A stretch of DNA of 64,000 bases, taken from positions 1 to 64,000 of the forward strand of contig CANBCZ010000009.1 in NCBI GenBank assembly GCA_947367255.1, read 5' to 3'. Under the pieces are notes generated by a model that was not told where the DNA came from, ran no database searches, and was given only the letters and a program-made list of their open reading frames with translations. This stretch comes from an uncultured Alistipes sp. (lineage in GTDB: Bacteria > Bacteroidota > Bacteroidia > Bacteroidales > Rikenellaceae). Of this stretch, positions 6,421 to 14,868 are shown piece by piece (positions within the stretch are counted from its first letter, which is position 1; each line of letters starts with the position of its first letter). The translations under genes were made by a program, and so were the position numbers.

Positions 6421-7691
6421 TACTTGATGTAATCAAAGCCGGTGTAAGGCACCAACACCTCCGGAATACGAATACCCTCCTCAGTCTGGTTATTCTCCAA
6501 AAGGGCTGCTACGATACGTGGCAGGGCGAGAGATGAACCGTTAAGGGTGTGAGCGAGCTGGGTCTTCTTATTCTCGTCCTTATAGCGGAGCTTGAGGCGG
6601 TTAGCCTGGAAAGACTCGAAGTTAGAGACTGAAGATACCTCAAGCCAGCGCTGCTGAGCCTCAGAGTATACCTCAAAGTCGTATGTAAGAGCCGAAGTGA
6701 ACGACATATCGCCACCGCAGAGGCGGAGGATACGATATGGCAGACCGAGAGACTTTACAAGACCCTCAACATGAGCAACCATACCGTCGAGAGCCTCATA
6801 AGAGTTCTCAGGCAGTGCGAGCTGCACGATCTCAACCTTATCGAACTGGTGCAGACGGTTAAGACCGCGAACATCCTTACCATAAGAGCCTGCCTCACGA
6901 CGGAAGCAAGGGGTATAAGCTGTGAGCTTTACAGGGAACTCCTTCTTGTCGAGGATTACATCGCGATAGATATTGGTTACAGGCACCTCGGCAGTTGGAA
7001 CGAGGTAGAAGTTGTCGGCTGTAGCGTGGTACATCTGACCCTCCTTATCAGGAAGCTGACCTGTACCGAAGCCTGACGCCTCGTTTACCATTACCGGTGG
7101 CTCGATCTCGCGGTAGCCGGCAGCGGTATTGTAGTCGAGGAAGTAGTTAATCAGCGCACGCTGCAGACGAGCACCCTTGCCCTTATATACAGGGAAACCT
7201 GCACCGGTGAGCTTTACACCAAGGTCGAAGTCGATAATGTCGTACTTACGAGCCAGCTCCCAGTGTGGCAGTGGGTTCTCAGGGAGTTTTGAGTAGTTCT
7301 CGTCGATCTTCACTACGAGGTTATCCTCGGCAGTGCGACCCTCGGGAACGATATCTGCAGGGAAGTTAGGCAGAAGGACAATCTGAGCGTTGAGCTCGGC
7401 AGTAGTCTTCTCGTGCTCGGCAGCAAGCTCTACCGAGCGAGCCTTGAGCGCAGCTACCTGAGCCTTACGCTGCTCGGCCTCCTCACGCTTGCCCTGACCC
7501 ATCAGAGCACCAATCTCCTTTGCAGCCTTATTCTGCTCGGCAAGGCAGGCATCGAGCTCTGCCTGAAGAGCCTTACGGCGATCATCCGCCTCCTCAATCT
7601 TTGCGATAATAGGTGCTGCATCGACACCCTTCTTAGCGAGCTTTGCAATAGCCGCCTCTTTATCGCCACGCAACTGTTGTAATGTAAGCAT
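6420..7691 (-). CDS. serS: Seryl-tRNA synthetase
   Basis: A 423-residue class II aminoacyl-tRNA synthetase that charges tRNA-Ser (and tRNA-Sec where present). Residues 1-105 form the N-terminal helical arm that grips the long variable arm of tRNA-Ser; the catalytic domain follows. Motif 2 is visible in PCFRREAGSYGKDVRGLNRL and motif 3 near NGSSLALPRIVAALLENNQ. Length is typical. A -7 box at 7729-7736 lies upstream, divergent from the U32 gene. The 3' end touches structured element A. Confidence 0.97.
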   Translation of the reverse strand: MLTLQQLRGDKEAAIAKLAKKGVDAAPIIAKIEEADDRRKALQAELDACLAEQNKAAKEIGALMGQGKREEAEQRKAQVAALKARSVELAAEHEKTTAELNAQIVLLPNFPADIVPEGRTAEDNLVVKIDENYSKLPENPLPHWELARKYDIIDFDLGVKLTGAGFPVYKGKGARLQRALINYFLDYNTAAGYREIEPPVMVNEASGFGTGQLPDKEGQMYHATADNFYLVPTAEVPVTNIYRDVILDKKEFPVKLTAYTPCFRREAGSYGKDVRGLNRLHQFDKVEIVQLALPENSYEALDGMVAHVEGLVKSLGLPYRILRLCGGDMSFTSALTYDFEVYSEAQQRWLEVSSVSNFESFQANRLKLRYKDENKKTQLAHTLNGSSLALPRIVAALLENNQTEEGIRIPEVLVPYTGFDYIK

Positions 7692-7728
7692 ATTATTCTG
7701 TTTTTATGTTTCAAATCCTATCAACTCG

Positions 7729-7736
7729 CAAAATTA
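7729..7736 (-). promoter_or_regulatory. serS: -7 box of serS
   Basis: Read on the minus strand it is TAATTTTG, matching TAnnTTTG, about 37 bases before the serS ATG. It is divergent from the promoter at 7780. Confidence 0.55.
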
Positions 7737-7779
7737 ACAAAATTTTGGCTTAATGTGTCATATCTCGCCAAGAATTTAG

Positions 7780-7787
7780 TAACTTTG
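7780..7787 (+). promoter_or_regulatory. -7 box that fixes the U32 gene start
   Basis: TAACTTTG is a perfect consensus. It lies downstream of an in-frame ATG at 7755, so that ATG cannot be in the transcript; the ATG at 7794, six bases after the box, is the likely start with a leader of only a few nt. Confidence 0.7.
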
Positions 7788-7793
7788 TGCCAA

Positions 7794-9608
7794 ATGAGCC
7801 ATTCTATTCGATATATTGAGCTGCTTGCCCCTGCCAAGGACTACCTCTCCGCCGTTGATGCTGTCGATTGCGGAGCCGATGCGGTATATATTGGTGCGAT
7901 GGCATTTGGTGCTCGTCACGCCGCAACAAACACTACGGAGGATATTGCCCGCGTGGTGGAGTATGCCCATAAATTTGGCGTGAAGGTCTATGCCACGCTC
8001 AACACCCTTATCTTCGATAATGAGTTGGAGGCGGCAAAGGCGCAGGCTGAAGAGCTTGTGGCGGCGGGTGTAGATGCGCTCATTGTGCAGGATATGGCGT
8101 ACTGCCGTATGGGTCTGCAAATTCCGCTGCACGCCTCGACGCAGACAGCCTGTTCGAGTGCTGAGCAGGTAGAGTTCTTCGAGCGTGTGGGTTTTGCGCG
8201 TGCCATTCTCGAGCGCAACCTTTCGGGGGCGGAGATTGCGGCAATCGGAGATAAGAGTACCATCGAACTCGAGGCATTTATCCACGGGGCGATATGTGTC
8301 TGCCACAGTGGTCGCTGCTACCTCTCTCGTTCTATGAGCGAGCGCAGTGGTAATCGCGGAGAGTGCAGCCAGCCGTGCCGACTCCCCTATGACCTTACCG
8401 ACGGCGCGGGACATATATATATAAAGAGTAAGCACCTGCTATCGGTCTCGGACCTCGACCTGTCGAGCCGTATCGGGCAGATGTTGGATGCAGGAGTAAA
8501 CTCATTCAAGATTGAGGGACGACTCAAGGACCGCGTATATCTCCGCAACATAGTAAGCCACTATCGTCGCCTGTTAGATAGGGAGATTGCCCTGCGAGGT
8601 GGTTGTCAAAGAGCATCAGTAGGTCTCTCGACAATAGAGTTTACACCAAACCCTGCAAAGAGTTTCACTCGCGGTGGAGGAGTATATCTCTTCGACGGCA
8701 AGCGCGCAGGCGTAGCGTCATTCGACACCCCGAAGGCACTCGGTGAGAGGCTCGGACAGATCACAAAGGTTATTGGCGACAGATTTATGACCGACAGCAA
8801 GGTCGAGGTGGCGACGGGCGACGGCATCTGTTTTATTGCAGGTGGCGAGGCTGTAGGTACAAATATCAACAAGGTGGAGGGTGTGTGGATTACCCCAAAT
8901 CGTATCGACGGCATAAAGGTCGGCACAGAGCTCTACCGCAACTTCGACAGGGTCTTCTCCACAGCTGTCGAGCGCAGCCGCATTCGCCGCGCGATAGATG
9001 CGCAGATAGAGGTAACATTCTCTGAGCAGAGCATAACGGCAAAGGCTACCGACTGTCAGGGCATAAGCGCAACTGCCACAATAGACTACGCAAGTGCCGA
9101 GGCGAACAACCCCGACAAGATGCAGCAGACCCTTGTGCAGCAGATGTCAAAGAGCGGCGAGACAATCTTCAACATCACCGATGTTACAATCAATAATCTC
9201 CGTTTTGCCCCTGCAGGAGTACTTGCACAGCTGCGCAGGGAGCTACTCGAGAGGTTAGAGCAGACAAGAGTCGCAAACCACCCGAAGCGCACACCATTTG
9301 TCGAAAACAGCGAGGCGAAGTTCCATATTACAACCCTCTCCGAGCAGGAGAATGTGACCAACTCTCTCTCTCGCAGTTTCTACACCGACCACGGTGCTGT
9401 GGCTATCAGCAACGGTCTTGACCTTCGACAGAGCACTGCGGGCTGTCGTGTAATGGTTACCGACTACTGCATCCGTCGCGAGATTGGGCAGTGTCTGCTG
9501 AAAAATCCGACAATCAAGGGCGAGCTATACCTTGAGCGCGGACGAAAGAGGTATAAACTATCATTTGACTGCAATCGCTGTCAGATGTCACTCATAGATA
9601 CATTATGA
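7794..9608 (+). CDS. Peptidase U32 family protein, RlhA/TrhP-like hydroxylase candidate
   Basis: A 604-residue protein. The N-terminal barrel starts with IELLAPAKDYLSAVDAVDCG; the U32 signature is at EAFIHGAICVCHSGRCYLS and GNRGECSQPCRLPYD, with the conserved cysteines. E. coli members once called collagenases are now known to hydroxylate RNA: TrhP acts on tRNA uridine-34 and RlhA on 23S rRNA C2501. The long C-terminal extension makes this closer in size to RlhA (YdcP). The start at 7794 is chosen from the promoter. It overlaps the downstream methyltransferase gene by 4 bp, which fits an RNA-modification pair. Confidence 0.85.
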   Translation: MSHSIRYIELLAPAKDYLSAVDAVDCGADAVYIGAMAFGARHAATNTTEDIARVVEYAHKFGVKVYATLNTLIFDNELEAAKAQAEELVAAGVDALIVQDMAYCRMGLQIPLHASTQTACSSAEQVEFFERVGFARAILERNLSGAEIAAIGDKSTIELEAFIHGAICVCHSGRCYLSRSMSERSGNRGECSQPCRLPYDLTDGAGHIYIKSKHLLSVSDLDLSSRIGQMLDAGVNSFKIEGRLKDRVYLRNIVSHYRRLLDREIALRGGCQRASVGLSTIEFTPNPAKSFTRGGGVYLFDGKRAGVASFDTPKALGERLGQITKVIGDRFMTDSKVEVATGDGICFIAGGEAVGTNINKVEGVWITPNRIDGIKVGTELYRNFDRVFSTAVERSRIRRAIDAQIEVTFSEQSITAKATDCQGISATATIDYASAEANNPDKMQQTLVQQMSKSGETIFNITDVTINNLRFAPAGVLAQLRRELLERLEQTRVANHPKRTPFVENSEAKFHITTLSEQENVTNSLSRSFYTDHGAVAISNGLDLRQSTAGCRVMVTDYCIRREIGQCLLKNPTIKGELYLERGRKRYKLSFDCNRCQMSLIDTL

Positions 9609-10471
9609 ATATAAAGACCATTTTCCCGGACTATACACTTGTCGATACAGGCGATGGCGAGAAGCTCGAGCGCTTCGGTGCCTTTACCCTTCGTCGCCCC
9701 GAGCCGCAGGCTATATGGCGTAAGAGCCTTACCGAGCAACAGTGGCAGGCGGCAGCAGATGCCTCATTTATGCGCGACACTCGCAGTGAGGAGCGTGGCG
9801 AGTGGCGTCTTAAACCAAAGATGCCGTCACGCTGGCACATCAGCTACGACTATAAGGATATGCATCTGAAAATGCGTCTGGGACTCACATCGTTCAAGCA
9901 TGTGGGCATCTTCCCCGAGCAGGCGGCAAACTGGAACTTTATCTACGACTGCTGCAAGGAGATCGAGGGTGCAAAGGTGCTCAACCTCTTTGCCTATACG
10001 GGAGGTGCGACACTTGCTGCACGCGCGGCAGGTGCCGATGTAACACATGTGGACTCGGTAAAGCAGGTGGTGACTTGGTCGCGCGAGAATATGGAGTCGA
10101 GCGGTCTGACGGGTATTCGTTGGATTGTCGAGGATGCACTGAAGTTTGTACAGCGCGAGGTGCGTCGAGGTAACCGTTACAACGGCATAATTCTTGACCC
10201 TCCGGCATACGGTCGTGGTGCCAACGGCGAGAAGTGGGTACTTGAGGAGAATATTACCCAGATGCTCGAGTGTTGTGCCGAGCTGTTGGAGAAAAACAAC
10301 GCCTTCCTTGTGCTCAACCTCTACTCTATGGGTCTTTCGTCTACCCTTGCACGCACTGCCGTTCGTCAATGTTTCGGTGCACCGAAAGTTGAAGAGTGTG
10401 GTGAACTCTACTTTGAAGATAAGGCAGACAAGCAGCTGCCACTTGGTACCTATTACAGATTTAGAAGATAA
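9605..10471 (+). CDS. Class I SAM-dependent methyltransferase, RlmI/RlmK-like
   Basis: A 288-residue methyltransferase of the COG1092 group. The SAM-binding motif I is KVLNLFAYTGGATLAARAAG, motif II has the acidic VTHVDSVKQ, and motif IV is IILDPPAYGRG, the NPPY-like motif seen in rRNA m5C methyltransferases. The N-terminal PUA-type domain of E. coli RlmI is absent, as in many Bacteroidota homologues. Substrate is most likely 23S rRNA cytosine, but not proven. It is coupled to the U32 gene by an ATGA overlap. Confidence 0.85.
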   Translation: MNIKTIFPDYTLVDTGDGEKLERFGAFTLRRPEPQAIWRKSLTEQQWQAAADASFMRDTRSEERGEWRLKPKMPSRWHISYDYKDMHLKMRLGLTSFKHVGIFPEQAANWNFIYDCCKEIEGAKVLNLFAYTGGATLAARAAGADVTHVDSVKQVVTWSRENMESSGLTGIRWIVEDALKFVQREVRRGNRYNGIILDPPAYGRGANGEKWVLEENITQMLECCAELLEKNNAFLVLNLYSMGLSSTLARTAVRQCFGAPKVEECGELYFEDKADKQLPLGTYYRFRR

Positions 10472-10476
10472 CGATT

Positions 10477-10755
10477 ATGGTTTTATCACTTATCCTTTTC
10501 GGACTTTTAAGCGGTTCGCTCTTTGCTGTACTTGTCGGCATACTCGGTGCTACTCGTAAAATCGGTTTTGGTTGGGCATTTGTCCTCTCGCTGATTCTCA
10601 CACCGATAGGCGGACTTATCTGCACACTTATCTCCGACCCTCTGCCAACAGGCGAGCGTAAGTGGGGATGTATTGCAAATCTGATACTTATAGGTGCGAT
10701 AGTTACTCTTGTACTCTTCGTGCTTGCTGTATTGGGCACGCTGACCATAGCATAG
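10477..10755 (+). CDS. Small membrane protein of unknown function
   Basis: A 92-residue protein with three likely membrane helices (LILFGLLSGSLFAVLVGIL; GFGWAFVLSLILTPIGGLI; LILIGAIVTLVLFVLAVLG). A short PLPTGERKWG loop separates the second and third. It begins 5 bp after the methyltransferase stop, so it is probably co-transcribed. It ends 2 bp before the convergent chromate transporter stop. No family recognised with confidence. Confidence 0.6.
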   Translation: MVLSLILFGLLSGSLFAVLVGILGATRKIGFGWAFVLSLILTPIGGLICTLISDPLPTGERKWGCIANLILIGAIVTLVLFVLAVLGTLTIA

Positions 10756-10756
10756 G

Positions 10757-11296
10757 CTACAGAGCATATATCACTATACCCGCTACTGCAGAGAGAAGAA
10801 TCAGCAGTATCGGGTTTACTTTTTTATAGCTCGCATAGAGAGTAGCTCCGAAGAGTATCCAGCTCCAATGGTCGATAAATGTGCCGTCGGCACTATTTTT
10901 CGGGAACATCAGCAGCAGAGCCGCCGCTGCAATCATACCGACAACAACAGGACGCATAGCCACCAGCACACTATGTACATAGTGGTTATCCTTGAGCTTC
11001 AGGAAGAATTTTGTCAGTGCAAGCATAATGGTAAGCGCCGGCAGGCAGACGGCAAATGTCGCCACTACAGAGCCCCAGAAGCCGCCGACCGTATAGCCGA
11101 TATATGTTGCCGAGTTTATTGCGATAGGTCCGGGAGTCATCTGCGAGATGGCTACGATATCTGCAAACTGCTGTGCAGTGATCCAGCCGTGTTGCTCGAC
11201 AATCTCGTTCTGAATGAGCGAGAGCATAGCATAACCGCCACCAAAGCCGAAAAAGCCTATCTTCAGATAGGAGATAAACAGCTGCAGATATATCAT
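10757..11296 (-). CDS. Chromate transporter family protein, second half
   Basis: A 179-residue integral membrane protein with the CHR domain signature FGGGYAMLSLIQNEIVEQHG near the N-terminus and QMTPGPIAINSATYIG. Classic ChrA has two such halves fused; here each half is its own gene. The start overlaps the upstream half by 4 bp. Family members export chromate in exchange for sulfate or protons, but many short pairs have no proven substrate. It should act as a heterodimer with its neighbour. Confidence 0.88.
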   Translation of the reverse strand: MIYLQLFISYLKIGFFGFGGGYAMLSLIQNEIVEQHGWITAQQFADIVAISQMTPGPIAINSATYIGYTVGGFWGSVVATFAVCLPALTIMLALTKFFLKLKDNHYVHSVLVAMRPVVVGMIAAAALLLMFPKNSADGTFIDHWSWILFGATLYASYKKVNPILLILLSAVAGIVIYAL

Positions 11297-11832
11297 CTTC
11301 TACCTCCTCTCTGTACCGTATAGATACTCCACAAAATGCCCGCCGCAGCACCCGCCACAAGCAGATATACCGGCGAGAAACCGAGGTGCCATATAGCAAG
11401 TGCAACCACTGCCGAGACAATCCACAACCAGCGATTCATACTCTTCGCAAGACCTACAATCGGCGCTACGATAAGTGCGACAACCGCAGGGCGCATAGCC
11501 TTAAATGCCGCATCCACGACCGTATTGTCTCTAATATCTGCAAAGAATATAGCCACCAGAAGTATTATCGAAAACGATGGCAGAACAATACCCATCAGCG
11601 CCGAGAGTGCACCTGCAAGGCCACAAGTACGATAACCGACAAAGACCGCCGTATTGAGTGCAATAGGTCCGGGAGCAGACTGCGCAAGGGTCAGCAAATC
11701 TATAAAATCCTCGCGTGCCACCCAGCCCTTTTTCTCTATCACCTCTCGCTCGATAAGCGGCACCATAGCATATCCGCCACCAAAGGTGAAGGAGCCGATT
11801 TTGAGAAATGATATAAAGAGTTGCCAGAGCAT
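11293..11832 (-). CDS. Chromate transporter family protein, first half
   Basis: A 179-residue CHR-domain protein: TFGGGYAMVPLIEREVIEKK and QSAPGPIALNTAVFVGYRT. It is paralogous to the gene that follows it and is the first gene of the pair. Together they form a short-chain chromate transporter. Substrate is unknown without data on chromate or another anion. Confidence 0.88.
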   Translation of the reverse strand: MLWQLFISFLKIGSFTFGGGYAMVPLIEREVIEKKGWVAREDFIDLLTLAQSAPGPIALNTAVFVGYRTCGLAGALSALMGIVLPSFSIILLVAIFFADIRDNTVVDAAFKAMRPAVVALIVAPIVGLAKSMNRWLWIVSAVVALAIWHLGFSPVYLLVAGAAAGILWSIYTVQRGGRR

Positions 11833-11900
11833 TGTTTTCTAAATTTATAACATAACCTATGTAACTACTGCAAGTGGTCAAAAAGGGTGAATTTCACCGC

Positions 11901-12614
11901 TTACTCCATCGTATTTTTAATTGCCACCATAGCAACAGCCATCACAGCTGCAGTCTCCGTACGAAAACGCTGTGTGCCGAGGGTAATCTCCTCAAAGCCA
12001 TTTTCAACGGCAAGTCGCACCTCCTCTGGCGAAAAATCACCCTCCGGGCCGATAAGTATAACGGCATTTTCGCCCGCAGCGAGTGTCGAAGCAAGATACT
12101 TTTTACCCACTACAGCCTCGCCACAGTGGGCGATAAACTTGCGAGCATCAAACTCTCGAGTGACAAACTTCTTAAAGTCGGTCATATCCTCAAGGGTCGG
12201 ATGGTAAGCCTTGAGCGACTGCTTTACCGCCGCAGTGATAACCTTCAGCTCGCGCTCGGGCTTGATTATTCTGCGCTCGGAGTGTTCACTCTCCAACGCA
12301 ACAAAGTTATCCACACCAATCTCCGTCGCCTTCTCCAGAAACCACTCATAGCGGTCGATATTCTTTGTCGGAGCAACCGCCATAGTAAGATTGTATGGTC
12401 GCTTCTCGAACTCGTGCTGACTCTCCAACACACGCACTGTGCAGTGTTTTGCGCTATCCGAAACGACCTGACACAGGTGCAGATTACCTTGTCCATCAGT
12501 AATATGCAGTGTATCGCCGACAGTAAGGCGCAGCACCTTTACTGCGTGTTTTGACTCCTCCTCTGTAAGGGTATATTCGGGCAGAGTGATCTGCGGAGCG
12601 TAGAATAGTTGCAT
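11901..12614 (-). CDS. rsmE: 16S rRNA (uracil(1498)-N(3))-methyltransferase
   Basis: A 237-residue SPOUT-class methyltransferase. The N-terminal PUA-like part is residues 1-70 (KVLRLTVGDTLHITDGQG). The knot region has VILIGPEGDFSPEEV and ITLGTQRFRTETAAV, the SAM-binding trefoil motifs typical of RsmE, which methylates U1498 in the decoding region of the small subunit. Length is normal. Its 5' end overlaps the promoter zone of the divergent M3 peptidase gene. Confidence 0.94.
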   Translation of the reverse strand: MQLFYAPQITLPEYTLTEEESKHAVKVLRLTVGDTLHITDGQGNLHLCQVVSDSAKHCTVRVLESQHEFEKRPYNLTMAVAPTKNIDRYEWFLEKATEIGVDNFVALESEHSERRIIKPERELKVITAAVKQSLKAYHPTLEDMTDFKKFVTREFDARKFIAHCGEAVVGKKYLASTLAAGENAVILIGPEGDFSPEEVRLAVENGFEEITLGTQRFRTETAAVMAVAMVAIKNTME

Positions 12615-12631
12615 AGCCTAAAAAAAATTAT

Positions 12632-12639
12632 TACTTTTG
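12632..12639 (+). promoter_or_regulatory. -7 box of the first M3 peptidase gene
   Basis: TACTTTTG matches TAnnTTTG. An upstream in-frame ATG (12609) lies before this box, so the ATG at 12666, which gives a lipoprotein signal, is the real start. Confidence 0.6.
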
Positions 12640-12665
12640 TCACAAAGATAGTAATTTTTAGCGAT

Positions 12666-14861
12666 ATGAAGCGTTTAGCAGTTATATTATTGGCAATTTC
12701 TATGATTGGTTGCAACAAGGAGGCGGAGCAGAACCTCCCAAATCCATTCTTTGAGCAGTGGACAACACCTTATGGTGTTCCGCCATTTGAGAGCATCAAG
12801 GTCTACCACTACGAGCCGGCATTCGAGCGTGCCATCTCCCTGCACAACGAGGAGATTGCAGCTATCGTGGCACAGGCAGAGGAGCCTACATTCGAGAATA
12901 CTATCGCCGCAATGGATCGCAGCGGTCGTATGTTGTCGGATGTGGCAAACATCTTCGGTATGCTCTGCGCTGCCGAGACCAACGAGCAGATGCAGGAGCT
13001 TGAGGGTAAGCTGATGCCGCAGCTCACATCTCACAACGACGCAATCCTTATGAACGAGGAGCTCTTCAAACGCGTCAAGGCTGTATACGACACCCGCAAG
13101 AGTCTCGACCTTGAGGCTGACCAGATTCGCCTTACAGAGAAGATTTACGACGACTTTGTGCGTAGCGGTGCGCTGCTTGACAGCGAGAAGAAGAGCCGTC
13201 TTAAGCAGATTAACGAGGAGCTCTCAGCACTCTCTGTACGCTTTGGAAGCAATGTGCTTGCCGAGAACAACGCCTTTGTGATGTATCAGACCGAAAAGGA
13301 GGCGGCACAGTTGCCTTCATCTGTTCGTGATGCAGCGCGCGAGAAGGCAAAGGAGCTTGGCGAGGAGGGCAAGTACGCCTTTACACTCCACAAGCCGAGC
13401 CTGCTGCCGTTCCTCACCTACTCGCCTGAGCGAGCAGCACGCGAGGAGATCTATCGTGCATACCTCAACCGTGGCAATAACAACAACGAGTATGACAACA
13501 AGCAGATTATAAACGATATGATCCGTCTGCGTACCGAGAAGGCGAAGCTTCTGGGTTACAAGACGTACGCACACTATGTAACATCTGACCAGATGGCGGC
13601 AACACCGAAGGCGGTCTATACCCTGCTGGGCGAGGTATGGGAGCCGGCACTGGAGCGTGCACGCGAGGAGCTTGCCGAGATGGAGAAGATGTTCAAGGAG
13701 GACTATACCGACAGCGAGTATAAGTTTGAGTCTTGGGATTGGTGGTACTATGCCGAGAAGGTGCGTCAGAAGAAGTATGCACTTAACGAGGATATTATCC
13801 GCGGCTACTTCTCGCTCGACAACACTCGTCAGGGTATTTTCAACCTTGCAAACCGACTCTTCGGAATCACTTTCCGCCCTGTGACCGTACCTGTATACCA
13901 CAAGGATGTATCGGCATACGAGGTGCTTGACAAGGACGAGAGCCATCTGGGTATCCTCTACTTCGACTTCCACCCACGCGCAGGTAAGGGTCAGGGTGCT
14001 TGGTGCGGCTACTATCGCGAGCAGCGCTACGAGGCTGACGGCACACGCACTGCCCCTGTAGTATCTATCGTCTGCAACTTTACCGCTCCGACCGAGGCTA
14101 CTCCGTCACTGCTTACCCTTGACGAGGTTACAACCCTCTTCCACGAGTTCGGTCACGCGCTCCACTTCCTCTTTACAAATGTGCGCTACAATGGTCTGAT
14201 TAATGTAGAGGGAGACTTTGTCGAGTTGCCGTCACAGATTATGGAGAATTGGGCTCTCACGCCGCAGATGCTCCGCACATACGCTACACACTACCGTACA
14301 GGCGAGGTTATCCGCGACCAGTATATCTCTCGTATCGAGAACAGCGCGCTCTTCAATCAGGGCTTTAACACCGTTGAGTTGATTGCCGCTGCACTGAGCG
14401 ATATGGATATCCACTCGACAACCGACTACTCAGAGATTGATGTAGACGGCTTCGAGTACAACGCCCTCTACACAAAGCGCGGTATGCTCACCCAGATTGA
14501 GCCTCGCTACCACTACACCTACTTCGCACATATCTTCTCGGGAGGCTACTCTGCAGGTTACTACTTCTACACTTGGGCAGAGGTGCTCGACAAGGATGCC
14601 TTTGAGGCATTCCGCGAGACAGGCGACATTTTCGACCGCCGTACTGCCGACGCACTGCGCCGCGAGATACTCTCGAAGGGTGGCTCAAACGACGGTATGA
14701 GCCTCTACAAGGCATTCCGTGGCAAGGCTCCGGATAAGAGCGCAATGCTCAAGGCTCGCGGATTGTGGAAAGAGCCCGAGGTAGTTGAGAGTGAGGAGGA
14801 GGCTCCGAAGTCGGCAACTATCCGCGAAATGCTTAACGCTAAAGTAAACAAACTTAAATAG
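12666..14861 (+). CDS. M3 family zinc metallopeptidase (Dcp-like), lipoprotein
   Basis: A 731-residue protein. The N-terminus MKRLAVILLAISMIGCNK is a lipoprotein signal with Cys at about residue 16, so it is likely anchored in the membrane envelope. The M3 motif HEFGHALHF starts at His493 (HExxH), with the distal Glu of the family expected in the following helix. Related peptidyl-dipeptidases remove dipeptides from the C-terminus of short peptides. The start was chosen by the promoter and signal peptide. It is followed 7 bp later by a second M3 gene. Confidence 0.93.
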   Translation: MKRLAVILLAISMIGCNKEAEQNLPNPFFEQWTTPYGVPPFESIKVYHYEPAFERAISLHNEEIAAIVAQAEEPTFENTIAAMDRSGRMLSDVANIFGMLCAAETNEQMQELEGKLMPQLTSHNDAILMNEELFKRVKAVYDTRKSLDLEADQIRLTEKIYDDFVRSGALLDSEKKSRLKQINEELSALSVRFGSNVLAENNAFVMYQTEKEAAQLPSSVRDAAREKAKELGEEGKYAFTLHKPSLLPFLTYSPERAAREEIYRAYLNRGNNNNEYDNKQIINDMIRLRTEKAKLLGYKTYAHYVTSDQMAATPKAVYTLLGEVWEPALERAREELAEMEKMFKEDYTDSEYKFESWDWWYYAEKVRQKKYALNEDIIRGYFSLDNTRQGIFNLANRLFGITFRPVTVPVYHKDVSAYEVLDKDESHLGILYFDFHPRAGKGQGAWCGYYREQRYEADGTRTAPVVSIVCNFTAPTEATPSLLTLDEVTTLFHEFGHALHFLFTNVRYNGLINVEGDFVELPSQIMENWALTPQMLRTYATHYRTGEVIRDQYISRIENSALFNQGFNTVELIAAALSDMDIHSTTDYSEIDVDGFEYNALYTKRGMLTQIEPRYHYTYFAHIFSGGYSAGYYFYTWAEVLDKDAFEAFRETGDIFDRRTADALRREILSKGGSNDGMSLYKAFRGKAPDKSAMLKARGLWKEPEVVESEEEAPKSATIREMLNAKVNKLK

Positions 14862-14868
14862 TAGTATT

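Noticed and set aside
7755..7793. Upstream start for the U32 gene
   Set aside because: The -7 box at 7780-7787 lies after this ATG, so the extension is outside the transcript.
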